A stretch of DNA of 64,000 nt from Chloroflexota bacterium (GTDB lineage Bacteria > Chloroflexota > Anaerolineae > Aggregatilineales > Phototrophicaceae), in contig QUBZ01000002.1 in the NCBI GenBank assembly GCA_014338005.1, positions 1-64,000 on the forward strand, given 5' to 3'. A program made the position numbers and the translations under genes. This document shows, one piece after another, positions 1-9,036 of this stretch. Within the stretch, counting starts at the first letter, position 1; every line of letters begins with the position of its first letter. The notes under the pieces were generated by a model. It was not told where the DNA came from, searched no databases, and was given only the letters and a program-made list of their open reading frames with translations.

Positions 1-16
1 GGAATAGTAGACATAC

Positions 17-77
17 AAAGACCTCTGGTTGGCTTGCGATTTCACACTTCAAGCTTTACCAAAGGTCTTTCTTTTTC
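17..77 (+). terminator. Candidate terminator of an upstream gene
   Basis: An 8-bp inverted repeat (AAAGACCT at 17-24, AGGTCTTT at 63-70) encloses further pairing (GGT/ACC and GCTTG/CAAGC) and is followed by a T-rich run at 71-77. It would end a plus-strand transcript entering from the left of the window. The internal loops make it imperfect, so this is a plausible but unproven rho-independent terminator. Confidence 0.45.
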
Positions 78-97
78 TCAACTACTGCCAAACTTCA

Positions 98-121
98 GTG
101 ATGTGACCCAAGTCACATCAC
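98..121. promoter_or_regulatory. Crp-type operator, perfect 10-bp dyad
   Basis: The arms GTGATGTGAC (98-107) and GTCACATCAC (112-121) are perfect inverted repeats around CCAA. The core is TGTGA-N6-TCACA, the consensus bound by Crp-type regulators. It lies just beyond the 3' end of the first Crp-family gene, so the regulated promoter probably belongs to a gene left of the window. A near copy lies at 884-899. Confidence 0.7.
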
Positions 122-131
122 GTTGAGGGAG

Positions 132-824
132 CTAATGCGCCTCTTGAAGCGCAATCGCGCGCAGCGCGTCGAGGTTGAGGACGAGGATGCAGCGTCGGGT
201 TATACGAATCAGGCCGTCATCTTCAAACTTTTTGAAGACGCGGTAAACCACTTCGCGGGCCGTGCCGACCATTTCGGCAAATTCCTGCTGCGAAAGCAGC
301 CGGTCGAAGACGATGCCTTCATCGTGCGGCTGGCCTTCCAGTTCGGCGCGCGCCAGCAGCACGGTCGCCAGCCGCGATGTTACATCCCGAAAGGCCAGGT
401 CATGCACCAGGGTGACAAATTGTTTGAGCCGGTCGGTAATCAGCCTCAGAAAAACTTCCTGGAAATCCGGGTGTTCATCAAGCAGGGGTTGGAGTACGTC
501 CGGCGATAAATAAATGGCCGTAACCGGCGTAAGCGTGGTCGCCGAGTAAGGGCTGGGCGCGCCGGTCGGCAGCGACTCTGCACCCAGACAGTCCCCCGGA
601 ACAGGCAGCGCCAGAATCTGGCATTTATCTTTGGATTGGCGATACAGCTTCACCCGGCCTGTTTGCAGCACATACAGCGCCGCCGGCGGGTCGCCCTGGC
701 GGTACAGGACAGCCCCGGCAGCATATTCTGCCCGCACGGCTTTTTCCGCAATGCAGCGCCGCGTGCGCGGGCTGAGTGCAGCAAATAGCTGAATTTGGGC
801 TAACAACTCTACGCTGACCGCCAT
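132..824 (-). CDS. Crp/Fnr-family transcriptional regulator
   Basis: A 230-residue protein with the Crp layout: N-terminal cyclic-nucleotide-like beta barrel (about residues 10-115), long dimerisation helix (about 118-150) and C-terminal winged helix (about 160-225). The recognition helix reads R190-E191-V-V-Y-R195, which aligns with the R-E-x-x-x-R of E. coli Crp that reads TGTGA half-sites. The phosphate-binding stretch has PYSA where cAMP binders have RSA or RTA, so cAMP is probably not the ligand. No Fnr-type N-terminal cysteine cluster is present. I chose the ATG at 824 over an upstream TTG at 854. A TGTGA-N6-TCACG operator lies directly upstream, which suggests autoregulation. The effector is unknown. 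Confidence 0.9.
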   Translation of the reverse strand: MAVSVELLAQIQLFAALSPRTRRCIAEKAVRAEYAAGAVLYRQGDPPAALYVLQTGRVKLYRQSKDKCQILALPVPGDCLGAESLPTGAPSPYSATTLTPVTAIYLSPDVLQPLLDEHPDFQEVFLRLITDRLKQFVTLVHDLAFRDVTSRLATVLLARAELEGQPHDEGIVFDRLLSQQEFAEMVGTAREVVYRVFKKFEDDGLIRITRRCILVLNLDALRAIALQEAH

Positions 825-883
825 ATAACAGCCGCCGCTACAGGGACTATGCAATCAGCATAGGGGAAGGTGGGACGGCATGA

Positions 884-899
884 TGTGACCTAAATCACG
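884..899. promoter_or_regulatory. Crp-type operator upstream of the first Crp-family gene
   Basis: TGTGA (884-888), six bases, TCACG (895-899), in the 47-base gap between the two Crp-family genes and upstream of the one ending at 132. It shares TGATGTGACC-(T/C)-AA-(A/G)-TCAC with the site at 98-121. Its position fits autoregulation of the downstream minus-strand gene. Confidence 0.65.
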
Positions 900-901
900 T
901 G

Positions 902-1606
902 TTACTTCGATGATCTTTGCATCTCGCCGGCACACGGAGGGAGCAGCGCATCGAAGTTCAGGATGATGATGCGCCCGGTTTCGTTCCGCACAATTCCCTC
1001 TCTTTCCAGCAGGTTAAGGTGGCGAGTCACCACTTCGCGCACCGTCCCGGAAAGCGCCGCCAGCTTTTCATGCGTCAGTTCGACCGTCGGCTGCTGCATC
1101 TCCCGGTTGGCGTAAACCAGCAGGCAGTCGTTAATACGATCCGCGACCGTCCACGCGCCCAGCGCCTCGCTCACCTGGGCGAGATGCTGGAGCCGCTGGC
1201 TGTATACGTGCAGCAGCGCCTTAACCACCTGTGGGTCGCGCGCCCTTAACTGCTGAAATGCCTCATCCGGCAGCACAAAAAGAGTCACCTCATCAAGCGC
1301 CTGGGCGGTTGCGGGGTTTTTTTCCATGTTAAACAGGGGGCAGCTTCCAAAACACTTGCCCCTGTTCATTAAACACAGCCCTTGAATACGCCCGTTCAGG
1401 GAATGTTTGATGATTTTTACCCGCCCCTGCGCGACAAACCACAGCGCGCCAGCCGGTTCGCCTTCGACAAAGATGATCTGCCCTGGAGCATAATGATAGC
1501 GCATCATAACGGCAGCCAGTCGCCGAAGCTGTTCCTGAGGAATATCCTGAAATGCCGGCATTTCCAGCAGTTCCTCAAACTTCACCGCTAAAGACTCGGT
1601 CGCCAT
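902..1606 (-). CDS. Crp/Fnr-family transcriptional regulator (second copy)
   Basis: A 234-residue protein with an N-terminal cNMP-like beta barrel and a C-terminal winged helix. The recognition helix contains R-E-V-V-T-R, again the Crp-type R-E-x-x-x-R pattern, so it may read the same TGTGA half-sites as its neighbour. The pocket segment reads NPATA, without the arginine of cAMP binders. Cysteines in the loop around NRGKCFGSC could sense redox state or hold a ligand, but this is inference. The ATG at 1606 (start MATESLAV) is preferred to 1660, because a TATACT box on the minus strand (1654-1649) overlaps the extended reading frame. It lies 77 bases upstream of the first regulator in the same direction. 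Confidence 0.88.
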   Translation of the reverse strand: MATESLAVKFEELLEMPAFQDIPQEQLRRLAAVMMRYHYAPGQIIFVEGEPAGALWFVAQGRVKIIKHSLNGRIQGLCLMNRGKCFGSCPLFNMEKNPATAQALDEVTLFVLPDEAFQQLRARDPQVVKALLHVYSQRLQHLAQVSEALGAWTVADRINDCLLVYANREMQQPTVELTHEKLAALSGTVREVVTRHLNLLEREGIVRNETGRIIILNFDALLPPCAGEMQRSSK

Positions 1607-1768
1607 CTTACGATAATCCAGATATATTAACGAACGGCAGGTTTTTTTAGTATAACGCAAACACCAACCCGGTGACAGCAGAGCTGTGCTGTATCATGAA
1701 ATGCTACTGGCGCGCGGTCGCCGTTCCATGTAAACTGGCACGGCATACTGTCAGGAGTATCTCACGAT

Positions 1769-2164
1769 ATGGGCAGATCGAGCAGAAGGCGAACCAACTC
1801 GCGGGGGCGCAGCGCGCGGAACACGGCTTATCGCGGCAAAAGCCCTGCCGAAGCGCGGGCGGAACATCTGACCTGGTTCTTCCTGGTTCTTATTTTTGCT
1901 GTTTTACAGCTCTTTAATCAAAATAACATTGCCATCCAGCCCTGGCTGGTCCCGCTGTCCGGGGCCATCGTATTAATCGGTTCGGGCATTTACCAGTACT
2001 CGCGGCACTGGCGCGTCAGCCCGGTCACTTGGCTGGCCGGCGGGCTGCTGTTTTTCCTCACCTTAATCAATATCAACTTCCTGCAAGAACGCAGTTTCCT
2101 GGGCGAGTCGCTGATTATCTTCGCCGGGGTAATTTTAATCGGGCTGTTGACGGGCGAAACATAG
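1769..2164 (+). CDS. Small membrane protein of unknown function
   Basis: A 131-residue protein. The first 32 residues are rich in Arg and Ser (GRSSRRRTNSRGR) and look disordered and basic, probably cytoplasmic. Four hydrophobic stretches follow (about 35-49, 58-75, 86-101, 112-128). AGGAG stands 11 bases before the ATG. It precedes the PucR-type gene by 46 bases. I do not recognise the family. Confidence 0.7.
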   Translation: MGRSSRRRTNSRGRSARNTAYRGKSPAEARAEHLTWFFLVLIFAVLQLFNQNNIAIQPWLVPLSGAIVLIGSGIYQYSRHWRVSPVTWLAGGLLFFLTLININFLQERSFLGESLIIFAGVILIGLLTGET

Positions 2165-2173
2165 TGGTAAAAT
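2165..2173 (+). promoter_or_regulatory. Candidate extended -10 promoter of the PucR-type gene
   Basis: TGG-TAAAAT fits the TGn-TAnnnT extended -10 form and sits 38 bases before the ATG at 2211. No convincing -35 element is visible. Confidence 0.35.
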
Positions 2174-2210
2174 AATTACAGTTCGTCCGCCTCAATAAAC
2201 GTCTACGGAA

Positions 2211-3872
2211 ATGAGCGCGTTTGAAATGGCAGACTCGGTCAACCATATAACTGTTGAAGATGTCCGCAAGCTGGCACTTCCCCTGGGAACGCGCGTGGTT
2301 GCCGGGGACGGCCATCTCAACCGTTCTGTCACCTGGACGACAGTGATTTACCTGGAAAACAAAACGCCGGCCAAAGCCCTCCAGCGCGGCGAAATGGTGC
2401 TGGTGGCCCCGCCGGAAACCAATAACGTCCGCCAGATCACCGATGTGGATGTGGTGCGCTGGGCCTCGGACATGCAGGCCAGCGCCGTCGTCCTCAGCGA
2501 AAACGCCTCCCCCACCGCCATTGCCGAGGCCAACGCTTTCGGGATGCCGGTGATGGTGCTTCCCGGCGGCAGCCGCGTGCGCCTGGTGGAAAAAACCGTC
2601 GTCAGCCTGCTGGTTGACCGCAAAGGGCAGCTTGAGCGCCGCGCCACCCAGATTTACCGGCAGCTTACCCAGATTTCGTCGCGCAACGAAGGTATGGCCG
2701 AACTGGTGAACGCGATGGCGCGGCTCACCAACAAATCCATCGTCGTCCAGGACAAACGCCTTAAGACGCTCGACAGCGCCGTTCAGCCCGGTTTGATCGG
2801 CAGTTGGGATGATGTTGAAAACTTTTTGAAGAACCTGTACAGCCTGCCCATCGAGTTTCAGGATCGCCTCCGGGTGGGCGAAGTCGAAAACCCGGCACTG
2901 CTGCAATCCCTGCCCATACCGGGCCTGGCACGGCTGGTCGCGCCGATCATCACCCGTAATATCGGGCGGGGTTATCTGTCCATCATCGGGCGCGAAGGCG
3001 ACCTGGACGATATTGACCTGCTGGTGGCCGAACACGGCGCTGCTGCCTGCGCGTTGGAGATGGCAAAAGCCAAAGCCATCAGCGACACCGAAAAACGCCT
3101 GCGCGGCACTTTCCTCGACCGCCTGCTGCTGGGGGATGTCAGCCAGCAGGAAGCCGTTCGCCAGGGCGAGCGTTTTGAGCATGACATGACTCAGCCCCAC
3201 GTCGCCATCGTGCTGGCCTGGCAGGGGGACAAAACGCCTTCCAGCCGGCGGCTGGAAACGCTGGTGAACCAGGTGGTCGTCGCCCAGCGCGCCGCCGCGC
3301 TGGTCTGGCAGCGCGAAAAAGAAAACGAGCTGATCGTTTTCCATGCCACCGATACCAAAGACCCGATTGATACCAGCATGAAACTGGCGAAAGCCTTCGT
3401 CCAGGAAATTCAGCGGCAGTATCCCGGCACGCGCTTCGCCATCGGCCTCGGCCAGCCCGCCCGCGAGATTTCCGCCTGGCGCAACAGCCACCGGGATGCC
3501 GTCCAGGCGTTGGAACTGGCCGCCCGTTTGCAAACCGATACGCCCCTGTACATCGGCGATCTGGGCGTCTACCAGTTGATTTTGAGCCTTTCGGATCGTG
3601 AAAAGCTGCTGGCCTTTTGCGACAAAACCTTAGGCGCGCTGGTTGAATACGACATGCGCCAGCGTGCCGACCTGATTAAAACGCTGGAAGCCTTTTTCGC
3701 CTGTCATGGCAACCTCAGCCAGACGGCGGATATGCTGATCGTCCACCGCAATACGCTGCTGTACCGTATGAACCGCATCAATGAAATCGCCGAAATTGAC
3801 CTCAACCGGCCCGAAACGCGCCTCGCCCTGCATCTGGCGCTGACCATCCGCCGGCTGCTGGCGATGAATTAA
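2211..3872 (+). CDS. PucR/CdaR-family transcriptional regulator
   Basis: A 553-residue protein. Residues about 10-130 match the PucR N-terminal (purine catabolism regulator-like) domain, opening VRKLALPLGTRVVAG. A central region of about 290-430 corresponds to the GGDEF-like domain of CdaR/PucR proteins. The C-terminal 60 residues form the family's HTH (LSQTADMLIVHRNTLLYRM). In known members the N-terminal domains sense small metabolites and the HTH controls catabolic or nitrogen genes. It lies about 310 bases upstream of glutamate synthase in the same direction, and a paralogue lies beyond that gene, which hints at a nitrogen-related role (inference). The target is unproven. Confidence 0.9.
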   Translation: MSAFEMADSVNHITVEDVRKLALPLGTRVVAGDGHLNRSVTWTTVIYLENKTPAKALQRGEMVLVAPPETNNVRQITDVDVVRWASDMQASAVVLSENASPTAIAEANAFGMPVMVLPGGSRVRLVEKTVVSLLVDRKGQLERRATQIYRQLTQISSRNEGMAELVNAMARLTNKSIVVQDKRLKTLDSAVQPGLIGSWDDVENFLKNLYSLPIEFQDRLRVGEVENPALLQSLPIPGLARLVAPIITRNIGRGYLSIIGREGDLDDIDLLVAEHGAAACALEMAKAKAISDTEKRLRGTFLDRLLLGDVSQQEAVRQGERFEHDMTQPHVAIVLAWQGDKTPSSRRLETLVNQVVVAQRAAALVWQREKENELIVFHATDTKDPIDTSMKLAKAFVQEIQRQYPGTRFAIGLGQPAREISAWRNSHRDAVQALELAARLQTDTPLYIGDLGVYQLILSLSDREKLLAFCDKTLGALVEYDMRQRADLIKTLEAFFACHGNLSQTADMLIVHRNTLLYRMNRINEIAEIDLNRPETRLALHLALTIRRLLAMN

Positions 3873-3925
3873 CCTGTTGTGCAGGGCGCATAAACCCTTC
3901 GTTCGTAATTTCTGGTAATTTACCC

Positions 3926-4111
3926 TTAAACGGCGTAATACTGTTCCGGCTGTTCGGATTCAGGCAGATCGTATAACTTTATTCGGCCATCCCCCGGTAA
4001 TTCGCCCAGAAAGATCGCGCCGGCGGCAGCCATCCCCGCCCCGTACACCGCGCCGGACGCCAAATTGTACAATATACACAGCCCCCTTTTGGTAGTATTC
4101 ATGATATTCAT
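3926..4111 (-). CDS. Doubtful small ORF in the glutamate synthase upstream region
   Basis: A 61-residue frame with one hydrophobic stretch (ASGAVYGAGMAAAGAIFLG) and an acidic tail. It has only a weak ribosome binding site and overlaps the presumed glutamate synthase promoter. The rest of the 3873-4182 gap holds a 10-bp palindrome ATTGTACAAT at 4064-4073 and a weak extended -10 (TGCTATCCT, 4121-4129) but no other gene. Confidence 0.2.
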   Translation of the reverse strand: MNIMNTTKRGLCILYNLASGAVYGAGMAAAGAIFLGELPGDGRIKLYDLPESEQPEQYYAV

Positions 4112-4120
4112 CAGTTAAAT

Positions 4121-4129
4121 TGCTATCCT
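4121..4129 (+). promoter_or_regulatory. Candidate extended -10 of glutamate synthase
   Basis: TGC-TATCCT stands 53 bases before the ATG at 4183. A 10-bp perfect palindrome (ATTGTACAAT, 4064-4073) lies about 50 bases upstream and could be an operator. Both are weak signals. Confidence 0.3.
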
Positions 4130-4182
4130 CGGAATTTTGTCTTTTGAATCCAGACAAACCAGGTTTCACGAGGGACGTAACC

Positions 4183-7100
4183 ATGCCAGAAAACGACTGT
4201 ACTAACCCTACCCCTGGCTTGCACCCCATTGACATCCAGGAGCGCGACGCCTGCGCGCTTATATGCGCCGTTCGTAAAGGCGGCCAGCCCACACACGGCA
4301 ACGTCAAACGCACCATTGAAGCCCTCACCCGTATGGGGCATCGCACCGGCTTTGTAGACGGCGAGGGCGACGGCGTGGGAATCATGACCGACATTCCGCG
4401 CCAGCTGTGGATGAAAAAACTGGCGAAAGCCGGGCTGCGGGCCTCGCTGGCGAGCAGCCGCAGCTTCTGGGTCGGCCATGTGATGATCCCGGTCGCGGCG
4501 CGGGGGAACGCTTATGCCCTGGTCGAGCAGATCGTCCAGCGGCTTGCCGATGCCGGGCTGGATGTCCTGGTCGAAGAACCCGGCGAGGTGAATCGCGGCG
4601 ACCTGGGGCCGAACGCCCAGAAAAACGAGCCGGCCTTCTGGCAGATCGCCGGCATGAACGGTGACGTGCCGGGCCACCTGCTGGAAACAACCCTCTTTAA
4701 CGCGCAAACGCAGCTTGAACGCAGCCTGGGCGTGCATTTTCCGTCGCTTTCGGCCTACAGCGTCGTTTATAAAGTGCAAGGGACGGTCGAAATCCTGCGC
4801 CGTTACTACCCGGAACTGCGCGACCCGGATTATGCCTCCAGCGTGACGCTGGGACATGCCCGTTACAGCACCAACACCAACCCGATTTTTGAGCGCGCAC
4901 AGCCCTTTAACGCCATCGGCCACAACGGTGAATTTAATACCATCTCCCGAATGCGCCTGGAAGCCGAGATGCTCGGTATTGACCTCGCCCCCGGCAATTC
5001 CGACTCGCAGGATGTAGACCGGGTGATTCGCGCGCTGTGCATGAATTTCGGTCTGGATTTAATCGAGGCGATGGAATACATCTTCCCACCTTTCGGCCAC
5101 GATCTCATCCAAAACGCGCCGGAAATTCACGCCCTGTACGAACACATTCGCCAGGCGTTCGGGCCGTTCGCGCAGGGGCCGGCGGCGGTGGTCGCGCGTC
5201 TGGGCGACCTGTGTGTGTTCAGCGTGGATGCGTTGGGGCTGCGCCCGCTGTGGTTTGGCGAAAGCGAAAAAGAATATTTCGCCACTTCTGAACGCGGCGT
5301 TTACACCCTCGATTCAATGTCGGTGGACAGCAAACCACTTGCGCCGGGCGAAAAAATCGCCGTCAGAATCACGCCCGGCCACGCGCTCGAAGTCCTGGAC
5401 TACCCGGCCATCCAGCGGCACATGCTGGCGCGCTTCCGGGAACGCGGCATTCAAGCGCCGGACGCGCCCGCCGGCTTCTGGGCGCTCGGCGACCTTCGCA
5501 GTCCATCGGCGCCCGCCTACCGCCGCAACGGGCATACCGCCCCGGCTGCCGAGCCGGTTCCGGTGGCAATAGCCGAAGCCGAGATGCTGCCCGAACCGCT
5601 GCCGGCGGTGCGGCCAGCCGCCGCCCTGCCCTGGCAGGAACGGCAGACACCCCTCAACACCACCACGATGGCGGCCCTGGGCTGGGAGCGTTTTCACGTC
5701 GCTTATGTGGAAGCCATCGCCGAATCGTTCAAAGATCAGGTCGGCTCATTGGGGTGGGATGGCCCGCTGGCGGCCCTCAGCCATACGCGGGTGAACCTGG
5801 CCGATTATTTTAAGGAAACCGTCGCCGTCGTCACCAATCCCGCCATTGACCGGGAACGCGAACGCGCGCAGTTTTCGACCCGCGTGCTGGTGGGGGCGCG
5901 CCCTCCGGTTGACCGCTCCCCGGCTGATGGCGATATCCTCATCCAGTTACAGACTCCCCTGCTGCTCGGCGGGCATCCATCCCTGGGCGAAAGCGACGAT
6001 ATGCGCGCCGCCGCCGACCAGCATGGCACGCTGACCATTGAAGACCTGCTGGAGCAGTTTGGCGACCGCTGCGCGATCTTTTCCCTGGGCGCTGCGCTGG
6101 ACGAAAGCATCGAGGAAGCCCTCAACCGCTTGCAGCGCGCGGCAGTCGAAGCGGTGCGCGGCGGCATCCAGTGTATCGTGCTGGACGATACCGACGTTTA
6201 CAGCGGCCAGCGCCTGTGGCTGGATCCCCTGCTGGCGACCGCCGCGATTGACCGGGCGCTGCGCCAGGCCGACGACCAGCCGAACCTGCGGCGGCGCGTG
6301 GGACTGGTGGTGCGCTCCGGCGCGCTGCGCGACCTGCATGATCTGGCATTGTGCCTTGCCCTGGGGGCGAATGCCGTGCTGCCCTACGCCATGTACGCCG
6401 TCGGGCTGGGGCTTGCGCCTCGCCCCTCACGCCAGCCCTTGACCTCCGAACAGATCGTCGGCCAGCTCAGCGGCCTGGTGCGGATTATAAGTGCCGGGCT
6501 GGAGAAAATCATCTCCACCATCGGCTGCCACGAACTGCGCGGTTACGGCCATTCGTTCAGTTCCATCGGCCTGACGACCGGCGTGGCGGCTTACCTCGGC
6601 ACGCCCAATTATTTCGGTTCGGAAGGGCGCGGCTTAAGCTGGGACGCGCTGAAGATGGACGCCGAGGAACGCGCCGCCGAAATGCGCGGGGAACGAACCG
6701 GCAAACTCGCCAATGCCGACCGGCTGTACCCCAAAATGTGGAAAAAGATCGAAGACATCGCCCAGGGCGAAATGTCCCTTGAGGACTATACCCGCGATAT
6801 GCTGGAACTGGAAAACACCATGCCCGTGGCCGCCCGCCACATCATCGGGCTGAAAACCGTCGAAAACCCGCCCGACCCCAACCGGGTGGACATCCGCATC
6901 AAAGACCACGCCATGCCGGTGGTTATCGGCGCGATGTCGTTCGGCTCGCAGGGCGAGCTGGCCTACAAAGCCTATGGCGAGGCGGCCTACCATCTCAACA
7001 TCATCTGCATCAACGGCGAAGGCGGCGAACTACCGGATGTGATGGGACGCTACCCCCGCCACCGGGGCAACCAGATCGCGTCGGGGCGTTTTGGCGTTAA

Positions 7101-8865
7101 CATCGCGTTTTTAAACTCGTGTCATTACCTGGAAATCAAAATCGGCCAGGGCGCAAAACCCGGCGAGGGCGGCCAGCTCCCCGGTTATAAAGTCACCGAA
7201 CAGGTGGCCGCCGCCCGCCACACCCGCCCCGGCATTGATCTGATCTCCCCCAGCAACAACCACGACCTGTATTCGATTGAAGACCTGGCGCAGCTGATTG
7301 ACGAACTAAAAACCGCCAACCCCAATGCGAAGGTATCGGTCAAAATCCCGGTCGTGCCGGGTGTGGGCGTCATCGCCGTCGGCGTGGCGAAGGCCGGCGC
7401 GGACATCATCAACATCGCCGGCTACGAAGGCGGTACAGGCGCAGCCCGGATGCACTCGCTCCGGCATGTCGGCCTGCCGGCAGAAGTGGGCGTCTGGCTT
7501 TCCCACCGCGCGTTGTGCGAAAGCGGCCTGCGCGATAATGTGGAACTGTGGTGCGACGGCGGCATGAAAAGCGGGCGCGACGTGGTGAAGATGTTATGCC
7601 TGGGTGCAAACCGCGTCGGCTTCGGCACGCTGGCGATGGTGGCGGTCGGCTGTACCATCTGCCGCAAATGTCACGAAGGCACCTGCCACGTCGGCATCAC
7701 CACGCACATCAAAACCAAAGAAGAAGCCGCGCTTAAGGGCATCAAACACTTCGAGCCGCGCGATTACGAAAACGCCGTCCAGGGCATCTGCAATGTCTTT
7801 CACATGCTGGCGGACGACATTCGTTACTGGACGGCGCAGTTAGGCTTCACTCGCACGCAAGACCTGGTGGGCCGCGCCGACCTGCTCCAGCAGATCGCCC
7901 TGCACGACCGGGTTGACCTGACGCCGCTGCTCCAGCGCGCGCCGCAAAACCAGAAGCAGCGGCTTCAGCCCGGCGTGGGCCGACGCCTGACGCGCCCGCG
8001 CAACACCCTCAGCAAGCAGCTTACGGCCATCATCGCCGAACACGCCGAACGCGGCGACACCGAACTGACCTACGATGACGAACAGGTGATGGCGATGGAT
8101 CGCGCGCTCGGCACGCACCTGGCCGGGGCGCTCAAACGCGGCGCTTTCCCCAACGCCGACCTGGTGGACGCCGTACACCTCACTTTCAGCAACTCGGCTA
8201 TCCCCGGCAACGGGTTAGCGGCTTTCATTGACGCGCCGATTGAAGTGCTGGTGGAAGGCGGCGCGCAGGATGGCGTCGCCAAAGGCGCGCGCGGCGGTCG
8301 CGTGACCATCCTCAAAGGGCTGAACCATAACGGCCAGCGGCTGGACGGTTCGGTCGGCAAAAGTTTCGCCTACGGCGCGCAGGACGGCCTGTTTATCGTC
8401 CAGGGCAACGCCGACACCCGCGCCTGCATCCGGTTGAGCGGCGCGGATGTGATCTTCGGCGGCGAAGTTAAAGAGCCGCTGCATGACGAACTGGGCGGCA
8501 TCGGCGCGCGCGCCAACCTCAAGGGCTACGCCTGCGAATACATGACCTCTGGCCGCGTGTTGATCCTGGGCGACCCCGGCCCCTGGATGTGCGCCGGCAT
8601 GTCCGGCGGCGTCATTTACCAGCGCGTGCAGCCGGAGATGAACCTCACCATCGAGGCCATCAGGCGGCGCATCGCTGCCGGCGCGACGGTAGACATTTTC
8701 CAGCTTGACGAGCAGGGCGTGGCCGACGTAACCGAACTGCTGCGGCACTACATCCAGACGTTGGAAAACAACAACCAGCCGGAAGCGGCCCAGCACCTTT
8801 ACGGGCTGCTGGCGCACCCACAGGCGCATTTTGTGAAAATCGCGCCGCCGACTCGCAAAAATTAG
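4183..8865 (+). CDS. gltB: Glutamate synthase large subunit
   Basis: A 1,560-residue protein in the full GltB order. First comes a class II glutaminase domain with Cys24 as the likely N-terminal nucleophile after propeptide removal (DACALICAVRKGG; later LGHARYSTNT and IGHNGEFNT). Next come a Pro/Ala-rich insert near 450-500, a central domain, and the FMN barrel (VVIGAMSFGSQGELAYKAYG). The 3Fe-4S loop follows with C1157, C1163 and C1168 in the C-x5-C-x4-C spacing. The protein ends in the GXGXG beta-helix domain. It transfers glutamine amide nitrogen to 2-oxoglutarate to make glutamate. The ATG at 4183 follows GAGGGA. No small subunit (gltD) is next to it, so the electron donor must be encoded elsewhere. 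PucR-type regulators stand on both sides. Confidence 0.95.
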   Translation: MPENDCTNPTPGLHPIDIQERDACALICAVRKGGQPTHGNVKRTIEALTRMGHRTGFVDGEGDGVGIMTDIPRQLWMKKLAKAGLRASLASSRSFWVGHVMIPVAARGNAYALVEQIVQRLADAGLDVLVEEPGEVNRGDLGPNAQKNEPAFWQIAGMNGDVPGHLLETTLFNAQTQLERSLGVHFPSLSAYSVVYKVQGTVEILRRYYPELRDPDYASSVTLGHARYSTNTNPIFERAQPFNAIGHNGEFNTISRMRLEAEMLGIDLAPGNSDSQDVDRVIRALCMNFGLDLIEAMEYIFPPFGHDLIQNAPEIHALYEHIRQAFGPFAQGPAAVVARLGDLCVFSVDALGLRPLWFGESEKEYFATSERGVYTLDSMSVDSKPLAPGEKIAVRITPGHALEVLDYPAIQRHMLARFRERGIQAPDAPAGFWALGDLRSPSAPAYRRNGHTAPAAEPVPVAIAEAEMLPEPLPAVRPAAALPWQERQTPLNTTTMAALGWERFHVAYVEAIAESFKDQVGSLGWDGPLAALSHTRVNLADYFKETVAVVTNPAIDRERERAQFSTRVLVGARPPVDRSPADGDILIQLQTPLLLGGHPSLGESDDMRAAADQHGTLTIEDLLEQFGDRCAIFSLGAALDESIEEALNRLQRAAVEAVRGGIQCIVLDDTDVYSGQRLWLDPLLATAAIDRALRQADDQPNLRRRVGLVVRSGALRDLHDLALCLALGANAVLPYAMYAVGLGLAPRPSRQPLTSEQIVGQLSGLVRIISAGLEKIISTIGCHELRGYGHSFSSIGLTTGVAAYLGTPNYFGSEGRGLSWDALKMDAEERAAEMRGERTGKLANADRLYPKMWKKIEDIAQGEMSLEDYTRDMLELENTMPVAARHIIGLKTVENPPDPNRVDIRIKDHAMPVVIGAMSFGSQGELAYKAYGEAAYHLNIICINGEGGELPDVMGRYPRHRGNQIASGRFGVNIAFLNSCHYLEIKIGQGAKPGEGGQLPGYKVTEQVAAARHTRPGIDLISPSNNHDLYSIEDLAQLIDELKTANPNAKVSVKIPVVPGVGVIAVGVAKAGADIINIAGYEGGTGAARMHSLRHVGLPAEVGVWLSHRALCESGLRDNVELWCDGGMKSGRDVVKMLCLGANRVGFGTLAMVAVGCTICRKCHEGTCHVGITTHIKTKEEAALKGIKHFEPRDYENAVQGICNVFHMLADDIRYWTAQLGFTRTQDLVGRADLLQQIALHDRVDLTPLLQRAPQNQKQRLQPGVGRRLTRPRNTLSKQLTAIIAEHAERGDTELTYDDEQVMAMDRALGTHLAGALKRGAFPNADLVDAVHLTFSNSAIPGNGLAAFIDAPIEVLVEGGAQDGVAKGARGGRVTILKGLNHNGQRLDGSVGKSFAYGAQDGLFIVQGNADTRACIRLSGADVIFGGEVKEPLHDELGGIGARANLKGYACEYMTSGRVLILGDPGPWMCAGMSGGVIYQRVQPEMNLTIEAIRRRIAAGATVDIFQLDEQGVADVTELLRHYIQTLENNNQPEAAQHLYGLLAHPQAHFVKIAPPTRKN

Positions 8866-8907
8866 ACACCATTCGGCATACAGCGTCCGCTGTATCTGTG
8901 GGCGCAC

Positions 8908-8956
8908 GTGGGGGAACAAAGGCGAATCCATCGGGTTCGCCTCTACTATTCCCCAC
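8908..8956 (+). terminator. Nested hairpin 3' of glutamate synthase
   Basis: The inner stem AGGCGAA (8920-8926) pairs with TTCGCCT (8936-8942). The outer stem GTGGGGGAA (8908-8916) pairs with TTCCCCAC (8949-8956), with one bulge. A small hairpin ACAGCG/CGCTGT lies just upstream. There is no T-tract, so it may be an RNA-end stabiliser or a factor-dependent terminator. Confidence 0.4.
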
Positions 8957-9036
8957 ACAGGGCTTAATGCCTGCGGCGCGCAACCGGATATAATGAATGA
9001 GGTATGCAGAGCTACCGCATAACTAAGGAGCAGCGC

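Noticed and set aside
2115..3533. A 472-codon minus-strand frame opposite the first PucR-type gene
   Set aside because: Shadow frame with no domain signal; the plus frame has N-terminal, central and HTH domains.
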